DNA from: Spiroplasma sp. NBRC 100390
Lineage (GTDB): Bacteria; Bacillota_I; Bacilli_A; Mycoplasmatales; Mycoplasmataceae
DNA: 64,000 nt
Assembly (NCBI RefSeq): GCF_001886495.1
Contig: NZ_CP018022.1
Span: forward strand, 930,001 to 994,000
Direction: 5' to 3'
Under the pieces are notes generated by a model, which made no database searches, was not told where the DNA came from, and saw nothing but the letters and a program-made list of their open reading frames with translations. A program made the position numbers and the translations under genes. This document shows, piece by piece, positions 12,952 through 24,922 of the stretch. Position 1 is the first letter of the stretch. Every line of letters starts with the position of its first letter.

Positions 12952-13764
12952 AACATGATTTGGATCAGGACCCAATCTTTCTTGTGATAATGCAAATAAT
13001 GTTGTCATATCTTCTTCATCTAACATAAAATCATCTAACTGCGTATTAGCAATCAGACGTTCTTTATGCGTTGATTTTGGAATAACAACAATATTTTGTT
13101 GCACTGCTCATTTTAAACAAATTTGTGCCGGGGTTTTTTGATGTTTTTCAGCAATTTTTAGGATTGTTGAATTTGTCGTACATTTTCCTTGCATTAATGT
13201 TGCTCATGACTCAACAATAATCCCATTTTGTTGACAAAATTGAACAACAGCAGTATTGTTTAAACCTGGATGTAATTCAATTTGATTAACCATTGGCTTA
13301 ACTTCACTAATTGCCATTAATTCTTCTAAATGACTAACTTCAAAATTACTCACCCCAATTGCTCGAATTTTTTTTGCCTTATAAGCGGTTTCTAGGGCGC
13401 GAAAACATTCATTACGATCAGCAGTTGGCCAATGGACTAAACATAAATCTAGATAATCAGTATCTAATCTTTGTAAAATATTATCAACTTCTTGTAACGC
13501 AGCATCATATTTATGATTTGCATTTCAAATTTTACTTGTAATAAAAATTTCACTACGGGGAATCCCACTATCTTTTACTGCCTTTCCAATGATTGCTTCA
13601 TTGCCATAATACTGCGCTGTGTCAATATGACGATAACCACTCTGTAATGCCGTTAAAATAGTTTGATAAGTTTCGGTTTCATCAGTTAGTTTATAAGTCC
13701 CCAAACCAATTAATGGTATTTTAACGCCATTTAAAAGGCTTAATTTTGTTTCAATTAATTTCAT
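12943..13764 (-). CDS. aldo/keto reductase
   Basis: Predicted 273-residue NADPH-dependent oxidoreductase of the AKR superfamily (TIM barrel). The family motifs are visible: GLGTYKL, GYRHIDTAQYYGNE with catalytic Asp and Tyr, ITSKIW with catalytic Lys, LCLVHWP with His, and VIPKSTHKERL in the cofactor pocket. It resembles 2,5-diketo-gluconate reductase-like members of Gram-positive bacteria, but the substrate is unknown. It is a single gene upstream of the lipoprotein, with its own terminator. Confidence 0.9.
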
Positions 13765-13862
13765 TTTTATCTTTTCTCTTTTCCTAGGCCTTTATTATAT
13801 AAATAAATTATACACTAAATTATTCAAGGATATGAAGGACAGCATTGCCTAAAATATCAAAT

Positions 13863-13902
13863 AAAAAAACAGAACCACTAATAAAGTAGTTCTGTTTTTT
13901 TA
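13863..13902 (-). terminator. terminator of the 651-residue secreted protein gene
   Basis: AAAAAAACAGAAC... inverted repeat with loop AATAAA. The single non-Watson-Crick position is a C/A mismatch on the plus strand but a G-U pair on the minus strand, so the hairpin fits minus-strand transcripts, as the gene order requires. Confidence 0.75.
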
Positions 13903-13903
13903 T

Positions 13904-15859
13904 TTAATTATATAATCTAATACTATTCCCAAGGCTTATTTTACTTTCTAAACTAGCATAAGAAGCTCTTCAATCTAATAAATGAAAAAGAATTAGTTGG
14001 AAATAATAATTACCTTTATATCAATAAAAGTTTATCCCAAATTTTTGTTTTGTTCCCATTCAAGCAGAATAGTAATATGTATCAATTTCTTGAATTGTAT
14101 TTGCTGCTACTTTTTCAATTTCTTGAATTGGTGTTACACCACTAATATTATTGTTATTTGTAATAATATTTTCTAATAAATTATTTTCTGTTTTTAATAA
14201 ACTATTAAAAGTATGATTTATTTTTGGAATCGTATATTCATATTTTACTTTATCTCTACCTTCATAAGGATAACCATATTTTGTTTTGCCTCAAGATGTA
14301 ACTGCTTGTGAAGTAACTTTATTAAATTCAATATACTTATAATTTAATGGGTTTATTTTACCAAGGTTAAAGGTAAAAATATCAAATGATTTAATATTAT
14401 TACTAGCAGTAAAAGATATTGTAACGTCTTCTTTTTTACTATTGAAATAAAGAAATAGTTCTTTTTTCAAATCTCTACTTTTTAAATTTTGCATTAAACT
14501 TGAACTTAATTCTTGTGAATCTAAATGATAAATCTCACCAATATTATTAAGAACAAAAGCTCCACCTTTACCATCTTCCACAATATTAACGATTGGAGAA
14601 TTTAAATTAGTAAATTTATGACTTCTTTCTCCTTTTTGAACATAATTTAAAGTAACACCATTATTTGTTCCAATATAACTATCACCCGCTTGTAAGCGTC
14701 CACCTTGTGTGTTTTCATCTAAAACACTAATAACATTTTTAACTTTTTTTCCACCATTAAAATTATCATTATTGTACGTTAAACTTGTTTCTGAAACTGG
14801 AATTTGTTGCAAGGCAGTTGCTTCGGGTTGTGGTGTATTATTAAAATTTTGTTGTTCATCTGAATTGTTTGGTGAATCAAATTTTTTATTTTGTGATTGC
14901 CCTGAAATATTGTTAGTTACAACCTTAAAATTAAATAAAACTCTTACTGAGCCAAAATATAATTCATTATTATTTGTTGAAACTATCACCTCAGTATGTG
15001 AAATGAAAGTAACAAAAAGCGGTAAATTATTTAATAAAGGATTCAACTGATATATTCTTGGCAGAAGTTCTTGTGGAGTAATGGTTCCTAAATCCGTGTT
15101 AATAATTATTGAATTTAAATCAATTCTGTTTGGGGTGAAAGTTACGACAATTTCCCCTTCATATTGCGAAAATTTTGGTGCAATAATTGCATCAGAATGA
15201 CTATAATGTAATAGATAATAATTACCTAAAAAATTACTTCTATTGTGGTTTGATAAATAACGATCAATATTGCTTATAATTGTATCTAACTGATTATCAG
15301 GAATTATCCCTAAATTAATACTTGTATGGTCATTAAATAAAGATGAAGTCGGAGTTGAAAAATTTTTAAAAAGCGAGGAACTATCATTGCTTTGTCTTAA
15401 ATGAACTTGATCAGAACTGCAATAAAATACAGAATTCCCCACTCTAATTTCAACATCACCTTGAGTCTCAAAACTTACTCAAATAAAATTATTTTGATAA
15501 AAAGTATTATTTTCCAAGTCTTCTCGCAACACAATTTGCGCTTGATTATCCAATAATCTTGCAATAGCAATATTGTGTCTTCTAGCATTTCTATTTAAGG
15601 CAAAAACTCGTTGTAAAATATCTTCTTCACTATTTGTGGAAATTTTTCCTAAATTAGTATTTTTTATTAATTCTGGTAAAAATATGGGGTGATTTTCCCG
15701 TTTTATTTTGTGACTTGTTTTAAAATCATTTATTTTTAAAAAATCATCGGTTTTATTTTTGATCTTGGTTTCTCTTTTTCATAAACTAGCAGCAGTTAGA
15801 ATTGGTAAGGTACTACTTGTAATTGTGGTAACTAATAATAATTGTAAAAGTTTTTTCAT
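13904..15859 (-). CDS. large secreted protein, unknown
   Basis: Predicted 651-residue exported protein. The N-terminus MKKLLQLLLVTTITSSTLP... is a signal peptide that ends around LTAAS without a lipobox Cys, so it is secreted or anchored otherwise. The middle (about residues 340-440) has a pattern of short beta repeats such as GGRLQAGDSYIGTNNG and GGAFVLNNIGEIYHL that recalls beta-propeller blades, but no family is certain. About eight Trp are TGA. The start at 15857-15859 follows AGAAAGGGACAACC. Likely surface exposed and host-facing; that is inference. Confidence 0.65.
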
Positions 15860-16186
15860 TTTATTGGTTGTCCCTTTCTGATATTCTTTTATTAAATTAC
15901 AAAAAATTATATTTTTACAAATAAAAAATATAAAAATATAAAGTCTATTTTTATAAATGTTCTTTGATACAGGTTATTGATATTTAATATAATTAATATT
16001 GTTTAAAATTTATTTATACTATAAAAACAACCTAAACCTTCTTTGATTTAGTAATATTATTTTACCATACATAAGTAAACACAATTAAATTAATTAAGAA
16101 ATATTGTCCCTTTAATTAACTTGAAAATTGTCGTCCTAAATAATACCTATTTTTTATCCTTTACCTTGTACTAGTTACCTAAACTG
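15860..16186. other. AT-rich intergenic region
   Basis: 327 bases between the secreted protein start and the racemase stop. I find no coding frame on either strand, no strong hairpin terminator and only loose -10-like sequences (for example TATGGTAAAAT on the minus strand), which would suit the downstream secreted protein gene. Confidence 0.5.
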
Positions 16187-17251
16187 TTATGATTCTAAAA
16201 ATTCTTTTTGAACATAACAACTAGTTCCCAACATTAAATTCGCTAAATACGTTGTTTTAAATTTAATAACGCTACCAACGGTTAATTCCGCATGATAATC
16301 AGTAATATCTAAAATAGTATGATCACTTGATTGTCCCAAAATAGTAATACCTTTTTCAAAAGGTGTTAATTCTTCAAAAGGACAATCTTGTCGTCCTAAT
16401 GCAATGATTGCTTTTACCCGTTCACCAATATCATCAAATTCTTTTATCCGACCAAAAGCATCTAATCCTCGCTCACCAATTGATGCACTTGGTTTTGTTT
16501 GTAATTCAATAATTTCAGCTTCTAGTCATAAATTATTTTGTTGTAAAAAAAGAATTGGTTCATCATTTAATCCTAAACCCATTAATAAGGCTGTCCCACT
16601 CCGAATTTGATTAATTGCTGGATTCAATTGCGGATTATCCCAAATTGTAATATGGCTTGAGTTACCACAGCTAATAATTGGTAATTTAATATTAAAATGT
16701 TGTTCTAATTGTTGTTTTAATTGTACCAATTGATTTAATTTTTGAACGGTGGGAACTGTTGCACCGAAACAAGCAAAATTAGTTCCTAAGCCAGTTAACT
16801 TAATATGTGATAACGATAATACCGTTGCAACTGTTTGAAAAATTAATCCTTCATCTCATAATCCTTCTCGAATATCACCAGTTTCAATCATTAAGATTAT
16901 TTCAAATTTCTTATTAATAACTTGTGCTGCTTGATTTAAAGCCTTAATTGTCACAATTTCAGAAACCAAAGCACAATCAGCATTGTTAACAACCGTTGGA
17001 ACTTCACTTAACATTGGTAATCGCAACAACATTTTTTTAACTGGCAAATGAGCAAATTGCTGTAAGTTTAAAATTCGAGAATCTGCAATTGTTTTAATTC
17101 CACTTTCTATTAATGTTGATACAATTTTTTGTTGGCCTGCCCCTAATTTAACAACGCCAACAAGGTCCAAGTTCCTAGCGGAACATTCTTGCACCATTAT
17201 CTGACAATTTGTTTTAATACGGGCTAAATTTCATATTAGTTTTGGATACAT
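16187..17251 (-). CDS. alanine/ornithine racemase-family PLP enzyme
   Basis: Predicted 354-residue fold-type III PLP enzyme. The start MYPKLIWNLARIKTNC, the LDLVGVVKLGAG segment holding the PLP-binding Lys (about residue 37), the ISCGNSSH segment and the RSGTALLMGLG phosphate-binding loop match the alanine/ornithine racemase family rather than classical Alr, whose Lys motif is VVKANAYG. Seen in clostridial ornithine racemase; the amino acid racemised here is unknown. It follows rmuC by 23 bases on the same strand. A wall-less organism does not need D-alanine for peptidoglycan, so the role is open. Confidence 0.75.
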
Positions 17252-17274
17252 AGTTTCTATTCTTTCTTTTTATG

Positions 17275-18444
17275 TTAGTTTTCATCAAGCGGTTGTTCTA
17301 ATTGTTGGTCATTTAAAATTTTGTTATATTGACTATGAATTTTATGATGAGTAGTATTCAACTGATCAATATTACCATTTAATTTTATAAAGTTTTTTGT
17401 AAATTCTTCTCATCGCTCAACTCATCGATCAAATTCACCTTTTATTCGTAATAAATTATTTTTAATAACTTCTAGGTTTTTATTAAAAGCAACTTCACGC
17501 ATATGTTTTTCGAGCACAAATAAAATAGCCGACAAAGTTGTTGGTGAAGTAACTCATACTTTCTTTCGAAAGGCAAAAGTAATAATTTCTTCTGGAAATT
17601 GCCCATAAATAAAAGCAAATAAATCTTCTGAGGGAACAAACATAATTGCACTTGAAATTTCGTTTTCTAAATTAATATATTTTGCAACTTCATTAACACG
17701 ATCCTTTAAATCCTGTTTAAATAAATTCAAAAATTTATCTTTAATTGTTTTTTCACTAGCTTCTAAATATTTATTATAATTTGTTAACGGAAACTTAGCA
17801 TCAATCGCAATATTTTCCTTTGCCCCACCAGTTTTAACTAACGCATCAACTAGGGTCCCTGTTGGTAAACGATACTGACGTTCTCACCCTTGGTGCCCTT
17901 CACCATACATATCACTCAATACTTTTTCTAACAAATATTCTCCTAAATTACCTCGTTTTTTATTATTTAAAAAAATATCATTTAATGCTTTAACTTTTTC
18001 TTCCACTTCTTTTAAAGTTGCTGAGGATTCTTTTAAAACATTTAGATTTGATAAAACATCACTAAACGATCTTGAAATAAATTGACCCTGATTATCTAAG
18101 TTATTTTTTAAATCACTGTCTTGCTTTGACAAATTACTTTTAAAACTATTTAAACCCTCATTTAAAATTGCAATATTACGATTAAACTGGCTATCATTGT
18201 CTGTTGAAGAGCGTTGAAACTCACTAATTAATTTTAATAACTCCTGTTTTTGTTCTATAAGTTGTGTTTGTAACATTGTTACTTGTTTTTCTAAAATTTC
18301 TTTTGATGCTTGAATATCTTTTTGTAATAATGCTGAATCATTATTGGCCATTGTTTTTTTACTTGATTTAAACAAATAAATCCCTAAAAAAACAACTAAA
18401 ATAAATAAAATAATTCCTAATAAAACATACGAAATTGTTGTCAT
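17275..18444 (-). CDS. rmuC: DNA recombination protein RmuC homologue
   Basis: Predicted 389-residue protein with an N-terminal membrane segment (about residues 6-25), a coiled coil (about 40-170) and a C-terminal RmuC domain (GNLGEYLLEKVLSDMYGEG, AIDAKFPLTNYNKYL, SAIMFVPSEDLFAF, FRKKVWVTSPTTL). RmuC family members limit DNA inversions at short inverted repeats and have a nuclease-like fold with the Asp/Lys of IDAKFP. The last third contains several TGA Trp codons. It heads a two-gene transcript with the racemase. Confidence 0.88.
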
Positions 18445-18509
18445 TATGCTCCCCCTTTAATTTTACAAACGATCATTAATATGTCCTTTTAATTATAAAC
18501 TGTCTTAAC

Positions 18510-18547
18510 AAAAAAAGAAACTCATTAACACATGCGTTTCTTTTTTT
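18510..18547 (-). terminator. terminator of lipoprotein gene
   Basis: Inverted repeat AAAAAAAGAAAC / GTTTCTTTTTTT with a 13-base loop, between the rmuC start and the lipoprotein stop. Symmetric tails could work in both directions, but only the minus-strand gene ends here. Confidence 0.7.
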
Positions 18548-18550
18548 CTT

Positions 18551-19702
18551 TTAAGAAAAAGTTACATTTAAAGTATACGATGGAATCTTTGTCATCAATG
18601 ATGCTAATGAATCTGATGCTGCTAAAATTTTTGATCCTGGCTTAGCATTAACCGTTGCCCCAGACTTATCTTCTTTAAAGGTTACTCAAATTTCATCATA
18701 TCAGATATCTTTATATTGATCTGCAAATTGTTGTCCTAATAATTTTGTCACAAGATCATAACGTAAGTTATCAACTGTTTCTGCACTATAACTTTTATCT
18801 AATGTCACATTAATTGTGCTACCACTTGTTGGTTTAGCATCATTGGTATTTAAAAATTTTCGTGGTGTTGAATGAATTGTAAAATTAGCTGTTAATACTG
18901 ACTTATTAATAACTCCTGCCGCACTTGCTTCAATTTTTAAACTTCCTTCACCATTATTTGTATTAATTGTTAAACTAATTCCATTATTACTCATTGCATC
19001 CATCATTACTGCCAGCATTGTACCTTTATATAAAGCGGCAAAACGGTTACGATCACCAACAAATTCCATAATAGCAGCCGTTAAACTTGTTTGTATTGAC
19101 TCATCGCTCGGTTTGCTTTTATAAGCATTCCATAATTCTTCAGCAATATAAATATCACCAATATTTGTTAAAGGAAATGCTTCTGAAAAGGTAATTGGTT
19201 CATTAACAATTGCTATTGCTTCTCCCGTAAAATTTCCACCCGCTTTTGGAGTAATTGTTGAATTATAACTAGTTTGATCAACTTTAACATCAACATCATT
19301 AAGCGTAAATTTTGTTCCATTTAAACCATTAACAGCATCTAATACAGTTTGGGCTGGCAAAGTTTTTCCCATTGCAGCATCATATGGCATTGATGTCACT
19401 GTAATAATTTTAGTAATATCATTGGTTGGTCATGTTAAATCCATTTTTTTTGTTAAATATGGCTTGTTTGGTGCATCTGGCATGAAACGAATCGTTGCTG
19501 TTTTCATTCCTGGTGCTAAATCAACATCTAAATTATCAACATTGTAATTTTCTTGTTTTAATTTTGCTTTAATATTAGAAACTGTTGGAAAAGTTCCGTC
19601 CGTTTGCCCACCTTTATTGTTAACATCCTTGCAAGCAACTACAGCCCCCGCAATTGGTGCTGTTAATGCTAAAGAAGTTAAAACTATCATTAATTTTTTC
19701 AT
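18551..19702 (-). CDS. lipoprotein, unknown
   Basis: Predicted 383-residue surface lipoprotein. The signal peptide MKKLMIVLTSLALTAPIAGA ends in the lipobox VVAC (Cys24). The mature part is rich in Thr, Asn and Ala, with repeated 'TITP/TVDLDKSYSAETV'-like segments similar in style to spiralin-type lipoproteins, although it is longer than spiralin and not clearly homologous. Three TGA Trp codons. Stops just before a strong terminator. Confidence 0.78.
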
Positions 19703-19798
19703 TTTCTTTATCTCTCCTTTGTTTTCATTTTAATAAATTTAATTATAACTATTAAGTAACATAAATAATAAATCAAGTTTTAATAAAAATATTTCCCT

Positions 19799-20518
19799 TT
19801 ATAAAATCAGATTAAGTATTAACATTTGTGGTGGGGTTGTTTCCTTTTTAAAAATAAGTAAACGATAACTTTTAATTATATTGGCAATTAAAAGCGATAT
19901 AATTATTAATTTCTTTAATAAAAAAATAATTAAATCATTAAATCGATACTTAACAAAAGCATATGACCCTAAAACAATAAAAAACAATGTTAAATCCATC
20001 AACGGATTAAAATAAATTAAATCATTAATTTTATATCAATAAACTAAATAAACTCGAAAGATAATCAAAGTAACAAAAAAGGTAATAACAAATAAAGCAT
20101 AAAAGAAATAAAATGAAATTAAAATTGATTGATAAAACTGATAGTAAAATTTTGTGAATCGATTAAACAAAACTGTTGCAGAAGTATTAACATAAACCTT
20201 ATATGATAATAATAAAATATTAGCTATTCATAATAATAGTACAATAATATTGATTTTCAAAATATTATCTCATTGCAAAATAATTCGTTTATAATGCTTA
20301 AAATTTTGTAAAACTTGAATTAAAATTGCTAAGAAAAATAAAAAAGCACTCGTTATTAAAATAATATAAGTTAAATTTAAGGTCACATTAATAAAAGCCC
20401 AATTAGCATAATGACGAATAAAACGAGTTAAAAAAAATGAAATTGCAAAATATAAAATAAATAATATTGAATATATATTAAAAAATGTTTGAAAATACTT
20501 TTTAAAATTTGTTTTCAT
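19799..20518 (-). CDS. membrane protein, unknown
   Basis: Predicted 239-residue protein, very hydrophobic, with about six membrane segments and basic loops. The ATG at 20516-20518 is chosen over an upstream GTG because AGGTGATTAAA gives a properly spaced ribosome binding site. Trp are encoded by TGA. I do not recognise a family. It is divergent from the PAP2 phosphatase gene. Confidence 0.6.
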
Positions 20519-20764
20519 TTTAATCACCTATATAACGTTGCATAGTTAATATTTATTATATCTAACTTTATTTAATTAAAAAACCCTTGTGAACTAATAG
20601 TTAAAACCAATTAACAATTATTTTACTTATTAATAATAATGTTCAGAATAATTATACCGTGAAAATTTTTAAAATAAACGAAAAAAATAATTTTTTATGA
20701 TGCTTTTTTGACATATAATGAAAAAGAATGATAACTTTTTCCTAAAAAAGAATGGAGCCAATAT

Positions 20765-21898
20765 ATGCACCAAAAGCAAATAAGTTTTTTTATAAAGAAA
20801 AGCGGTATTTTTTGATTTTTTGCCATCCCATTATTAATTATTGTTGTTGTTAGTATTGGTGTTTTAATTGCAACAGGATGATATACTATTGATTATCAAA
20901 TTGCCAAAGAATTTGCAAAAGGTTTAACAAATGAGTTTGCAAAATATTGAGTCCGTTTTTATGATCAATTAGGAAATACAGAATTAATTGTAGTCGTAAT
21001 TATTTACCTTGCCATTTTAATTGAAACATGGTTTTTGTTAAAAATTAATCAAAAAAAGATGAAATTTGAAAAATACTATTGAATAACAACTACTTATTAT
21101 CTTTTTGGTTTAAGCGCCTGAATAATTGGGAATATCGTAAATTTAACATTAATTCCTAGTACTGATGAAGGATTTGGTCCTGGAATTGATTTTATCTTAT
21201 TTGATAATTACCATTATAAATTAACAAGTGCAATTTTAGTTTTCTTTTATCAAACAATTCTCTTAAGTCTTGGTTTATACTATATTCGTTATTGCTTGGT
21301 CAAAAAACAACGATTATTAATTGAACAACATTGATTAAAGGCAGTAAAAGCCTTGAGTTTTTTAATTGTGTCTTATTTTGTCATTGTTATTATGAAGGGG
21401 GCAACCCATCGAATTTACTATTATAATGCTATTTTTGGTGATTTAATACAAGAACACCCTCTCTTTTTAGACCACTATTTACAATCATCTTTTCATTATG
21501 GTTATAATCTTGGAAATGGATATCTTAATAATATTCCCCCAGAATGACAATATCCATGATGAAAACCAGCATTTTCCTTATTTAATAACCCAAATATGCC
21601 AACATTTAAAACACCGTGAGAATATGCTTTTCCTAGTGGCCATATTAATGCAACATACTGCAGTGGTTCAATAATGCTCTTATTTTTAAAAAATAAGAAT
21701 AATAATAAAATTAATTGAAAAATAAAACTATGCTTTGTCTTATGATTAAGCCATATTTTATCAATGAATTTTGCCCTTATTGTTGAGAGATTTCACTGAA
21801 TTTCAGACACTGCTTTTACTTTTATTTTCTCAGCGCTCATAATTATTATTATTCATTTTAGCGTTAATAAAATCTTTGCTAAACATCTTATTTTGTAA
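20765..21898 (+). CDS. PAP2-family phosphatase, membrane
   Basis: Predicted 377-residue integral membrane protein. The phosphatidic acid phosphatase signature is recognisable: KGATHR (about residues 211-216), FPSGH (289-293) and HWISD (344-348, the catalytic His and Asp). The third motif lacks the usual upstream Ser-Arg pair, so activity is not certain. About six membrane segments precede and surround the motifs. Likely acts on lipid phosphates or isoprenoid pyrophosphates. A TATAAT at 20714-20719 and an AATGGAGCC ribosome binding site lie upstream. Stands alone and ends in a strong terminator. Confidence 0.8.
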
Positions 21899-21902
21899 TA
21901 AG

Positions 21903-21945
21903 AAAAAGGGTTTAAAATTTTGTTTAAAATTTTAAACCCTTTTTA
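21903..21945. terminator. bidirectional terminator PAP2/ackA
   Basis: Long inverted repeat AAAAGGGTTTAAAATTTT / AAAATTTTAAACCCTTTT with a short loop and T-rich tails both ways, between convergent PAP2 (ends 21898) and ackA (ends 21951). Confidence 0.85.
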
Positions 21946-21950
21946 ATTTT

Positions 21951-23138
21951 TTATTTATTAATTAAATGATATGTATCTTCACAAATCATCACTTCTTCAT
22001 TTGTTCGCATTGCATACACTGGACAACTTGCTTGTGGTGTTGAAATTAAATTTTCATTTTCATATGAACTTTGATTTGCTTGTGCTGATAATTCTAAATT
22101 TAAAAGTTTAACTTCATTAATTACCAATTGTCGCATATCACTTGAGTTTTCACCAATTCCGGCCGTAAAAACAACTGCATCAAGATTGGTTCCTAAATCA
22201 TTAGCATAAGCAACAATATACTTTGCAATTCGTTTTGCACTCATTGTTAAAGCTAACTGACTACGGTTATTATCTTTGCTACTTTTAAAAACATCGCGTA
22301 AATCTGAAGATACCCCTGAAATTCCTAATAAACCAGATTTTTTATTTAACGTATTAGTAATGTCATCTAATGTAGTACCAGTTTGGTTGGCAATAAACTG
22401 ATGAATTGAAGGGTCAATATCCCCACTACGTGTTCCCATAATTAACCCCTCTAATGGTGTTAATCCCATTGAAGTATTGAAACTTTTTCCATTTTTAACC
22501 GCACAAACAGAAGCCCCATTCCCTAAATGACAAATAATTGTATTAAGGTTAGCAGCAGGTTTTTGTAAAACCTCTCCTAAACGTTTTGTAATGTAACGAT
22601 ATGAAATTCCATGAAAACCATAACGACGAACTTGATGTTCAGTATATCATTCGTATGGCACTGAATATAAGTAGTTTTCCTCTGGAATTGTGGTATGAAA
22701 CGATGTATCAAAAACAGCCACATTTGGCACTGAAACAATATTACGGAACGCTTCAATTGCCGCAATTGCAGGTGGATTATGCAATGGTGCTAAAGTAACC
22801 ATTCGTTTAATTTCACCAAACACCTCGTCAGTAATAACTGTTGATTGTGTAAACTTTTCCCCGCCATGAACAATACGGTGTCCAATTCCTTGAATATCAG
22901 CAAAATCTTGAATAATCTTATGCTCTTTTAACTTAGCAATTAAAACCTTTGCTGTTGCACTATGGTCTGGTAAATCTTCATTTGTTTGAAACTCTTGGCC
23001 ATTAAATTTAATTGTAAAAATTCCATCAATATTAATTCGTTCTGCTAAACCTTTACAAATTACTTCATAATTATTATCAATTACTTTATACAGTTGGAAT
23101 TTCATTGAACTACTTCCAGCATTTATTACTAAAATCAT
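21951..23138 (-). CDS. ackA: acetate kinase
   Basis: Predicted 395-residue enzyme converting acetyl phosphate and ADP to acetate and ATP, the main ATP-yielding step after pyruvate in fermentative mollicutes. Signatures: VINAGSSSMKFQLY at the N-terminus, HRIVHGGEKF, VFDTSFHTT, GFHGISYRY, ICHLGNGASVCAV, GLIMGTRSGDIDP and FTAGIGENS. The start follows GAAGGAGAAAAAATAGT. It lies 32 bases downstream of pta, forming the classical pta-ackA pair. Confidence 0.96.
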
Positions 23139-23170
23139 ACTATTTTTTCTCCTTCACTTAATTATTTTTA

Positions 23171-24139
23171 TTATTTATGCACACATAAATATGCTGTAAC
23201 AAGAACAGTATTATAAATATCATTAATTGTTGCTCCCCGTGATAAATCATTAACCGGACGATCTAATCCAATCACAATTGGACCAACTGCTTCAAATCCC
23301 CCTAAGCGTTGTACAATTTTATATCCAATATTCCCAGCATCTAAATTTGGAAAAACAAAAATATCGACTGGAGCTGTTAAAGCTGATGTTGGTGCTTTCT
23401 TATTACGAATCGCATCATCTCATGCAGCATCAAATTGAAATTCACCATCAATCCGACAATCTTTTAATTCTTTTCCTTTTAAAATTTCATATGCTTCACG
23501 AACTTTATCAACAGAAGTTCCACGCCCTGATCCTTTTGTTGAAAATGATAATAAAGCCATTTGTGGCTTTTTAAATTCAAAGACTTGACTTGCTTCATAT
23601 CCTAAATAAGCAATATCTGCTAGTTCTTCCGCTGTTGGGTCAATATTTAATGCACAGTCAGTAAAAATATAACGTTCATCATTACGAACCATTAAAAAGA
23701 ATGATGAAACTAATTTAACCCCTGGTTTTGCTTTAATAATTCGTAACGCTGGGCCAATAATATCTTTAGTATCATAAGTAATTCCACCAACCATACCATC
23801 AGCTAAACCTTTTTTAACTCATAATACGGCTAAATAATTACATTCACCAACTAACCGTCTTGCTTCAGCAATTGAAACTTTTCCTTTTCGTAAATCAACT
23901 AAATATTCAGCTAGTTCTGATATATTTTGTTCTTCGGCAACTAAAACTTCTGCCTGATAATCAGCAATAGCTGTTGGGACTTCCGCACGAGTTTTAAAAA
24001 TAAGAACTGGTGTAATGTTTGTTCCAATTAAACGTTTTGCAACTTCTTGAATTCGTTCTGAATTTCCTTCCGGAAAAATGATTTTAATTCTTTTTGAAAA
24101 TTCATTAATTTTTTTAAGTGTATTTTCTAATACATTCAT
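23171..24139 (-). CDS. pta: phosphate acetyltransferase
   Basis: Predicted 322-residue enzyme transferring acetyl from acetyl-CoA to phosphate. Family motifs are visible: IFPEGNSERI near the start, DGMVGGITYDTKDI, STKGSGRGTSVDKV, DGEFQFDAAW and the C-terminal VFPNLDAGNIGYKI. The length is that of the short Pta form. Two TGA Trp codons. AGAGGGTTAAAA precedes the ATG. Functions with AckA downstream. Confidence 0.95.
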
Positions 24140-24268
24140 TTTTAACCCTCTTTCTCATTAAATCTTTACCAAATAATTATATTACTTTTTTTAATGATTT
24201 TAGAAAAAGTGTGCGATTAATTGGCAATTATAAAATAATTTTTGGTATTTTAATTAAATTTTTGCTCT

Positions 24269-24922
24269 TTATTGTAGTTGCTGTAATTTTGATAAACTAA
24301 TCGTTGTTTTTCATGTTTCATCTTCACGAACAGCACTGCCCAAGTGAATGGCATCACAATACTGACTAATTGTTTGATAATTGGTTAAATTAATTCCGCT
24401 CCCGCCTTGAATTTGAACACCATAATTTCGCAATGTCTGTAAAGTTGCTAAATTCTCCCCAATTGGCGCAATTCCCCCTTGGGTTAGAATGGTTTTAACC
24501 CCTAACCGTGCCAACTGTTGAACCGCTACGATTTTATCGAGAATTAAATCAAATGCCCGATGAAAAGTAACTGCTAACGGATGTGCTAAGGTAATTAACT
24601 CTTGCATTCGAACAAGGTCAATTTGATTGTTGGGTGTTAAAATGCCAACAACAATCCCTTCTGCTTTAGTTGTTTTAATATAAGCAATATCCTTTTTAAT
24701 TTGCTGATATTCATCATCTGGACAATAAAAATCATCATCACGATGACGAACCATGACACGAATTGGAACCTTAATTTTTTCGGTGCTTTCTTTAATAACA
24801 TCGTATGGTGGGGTTAAACCCCCACGATTTAAATCAGTACATAATTCGATTCGGTTAATATTCCCTGCTTGTGCAATAATTTGACAATCTTGATAATTTG
24901 TTGCAATAATTTCAATAAACAT
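24269..24922 (-). CDS. cutC: CutC family protein
   Basis: Predicted 217-residue TIM-barrel protein of the CutC family. The N-terminus IEIIATNYQDCQIIAQAG and the IELCTDLNRGGLTPP segment are diagnostic, with VMVRHRDDDFYC, TFHRAFDL and ILTQGGIAP later. CutC was first linked to copper homeostasis in E. coli but its biochemical role is not settled. Its start codon immediately follows the dnaE stop codon region (dnaE ends at 24923), so the two are co-transcribed. The C-terminus extends beyond a TGA Trp codon. Confidence 0.9.

Noticed and set aside
24118-24300. Plus-strand hydrophobic 60-codon frame
   Set aside because: Overlaps the start of pta and the end of cutC antisense, without ribosome binding site; AT-rich chance frame.
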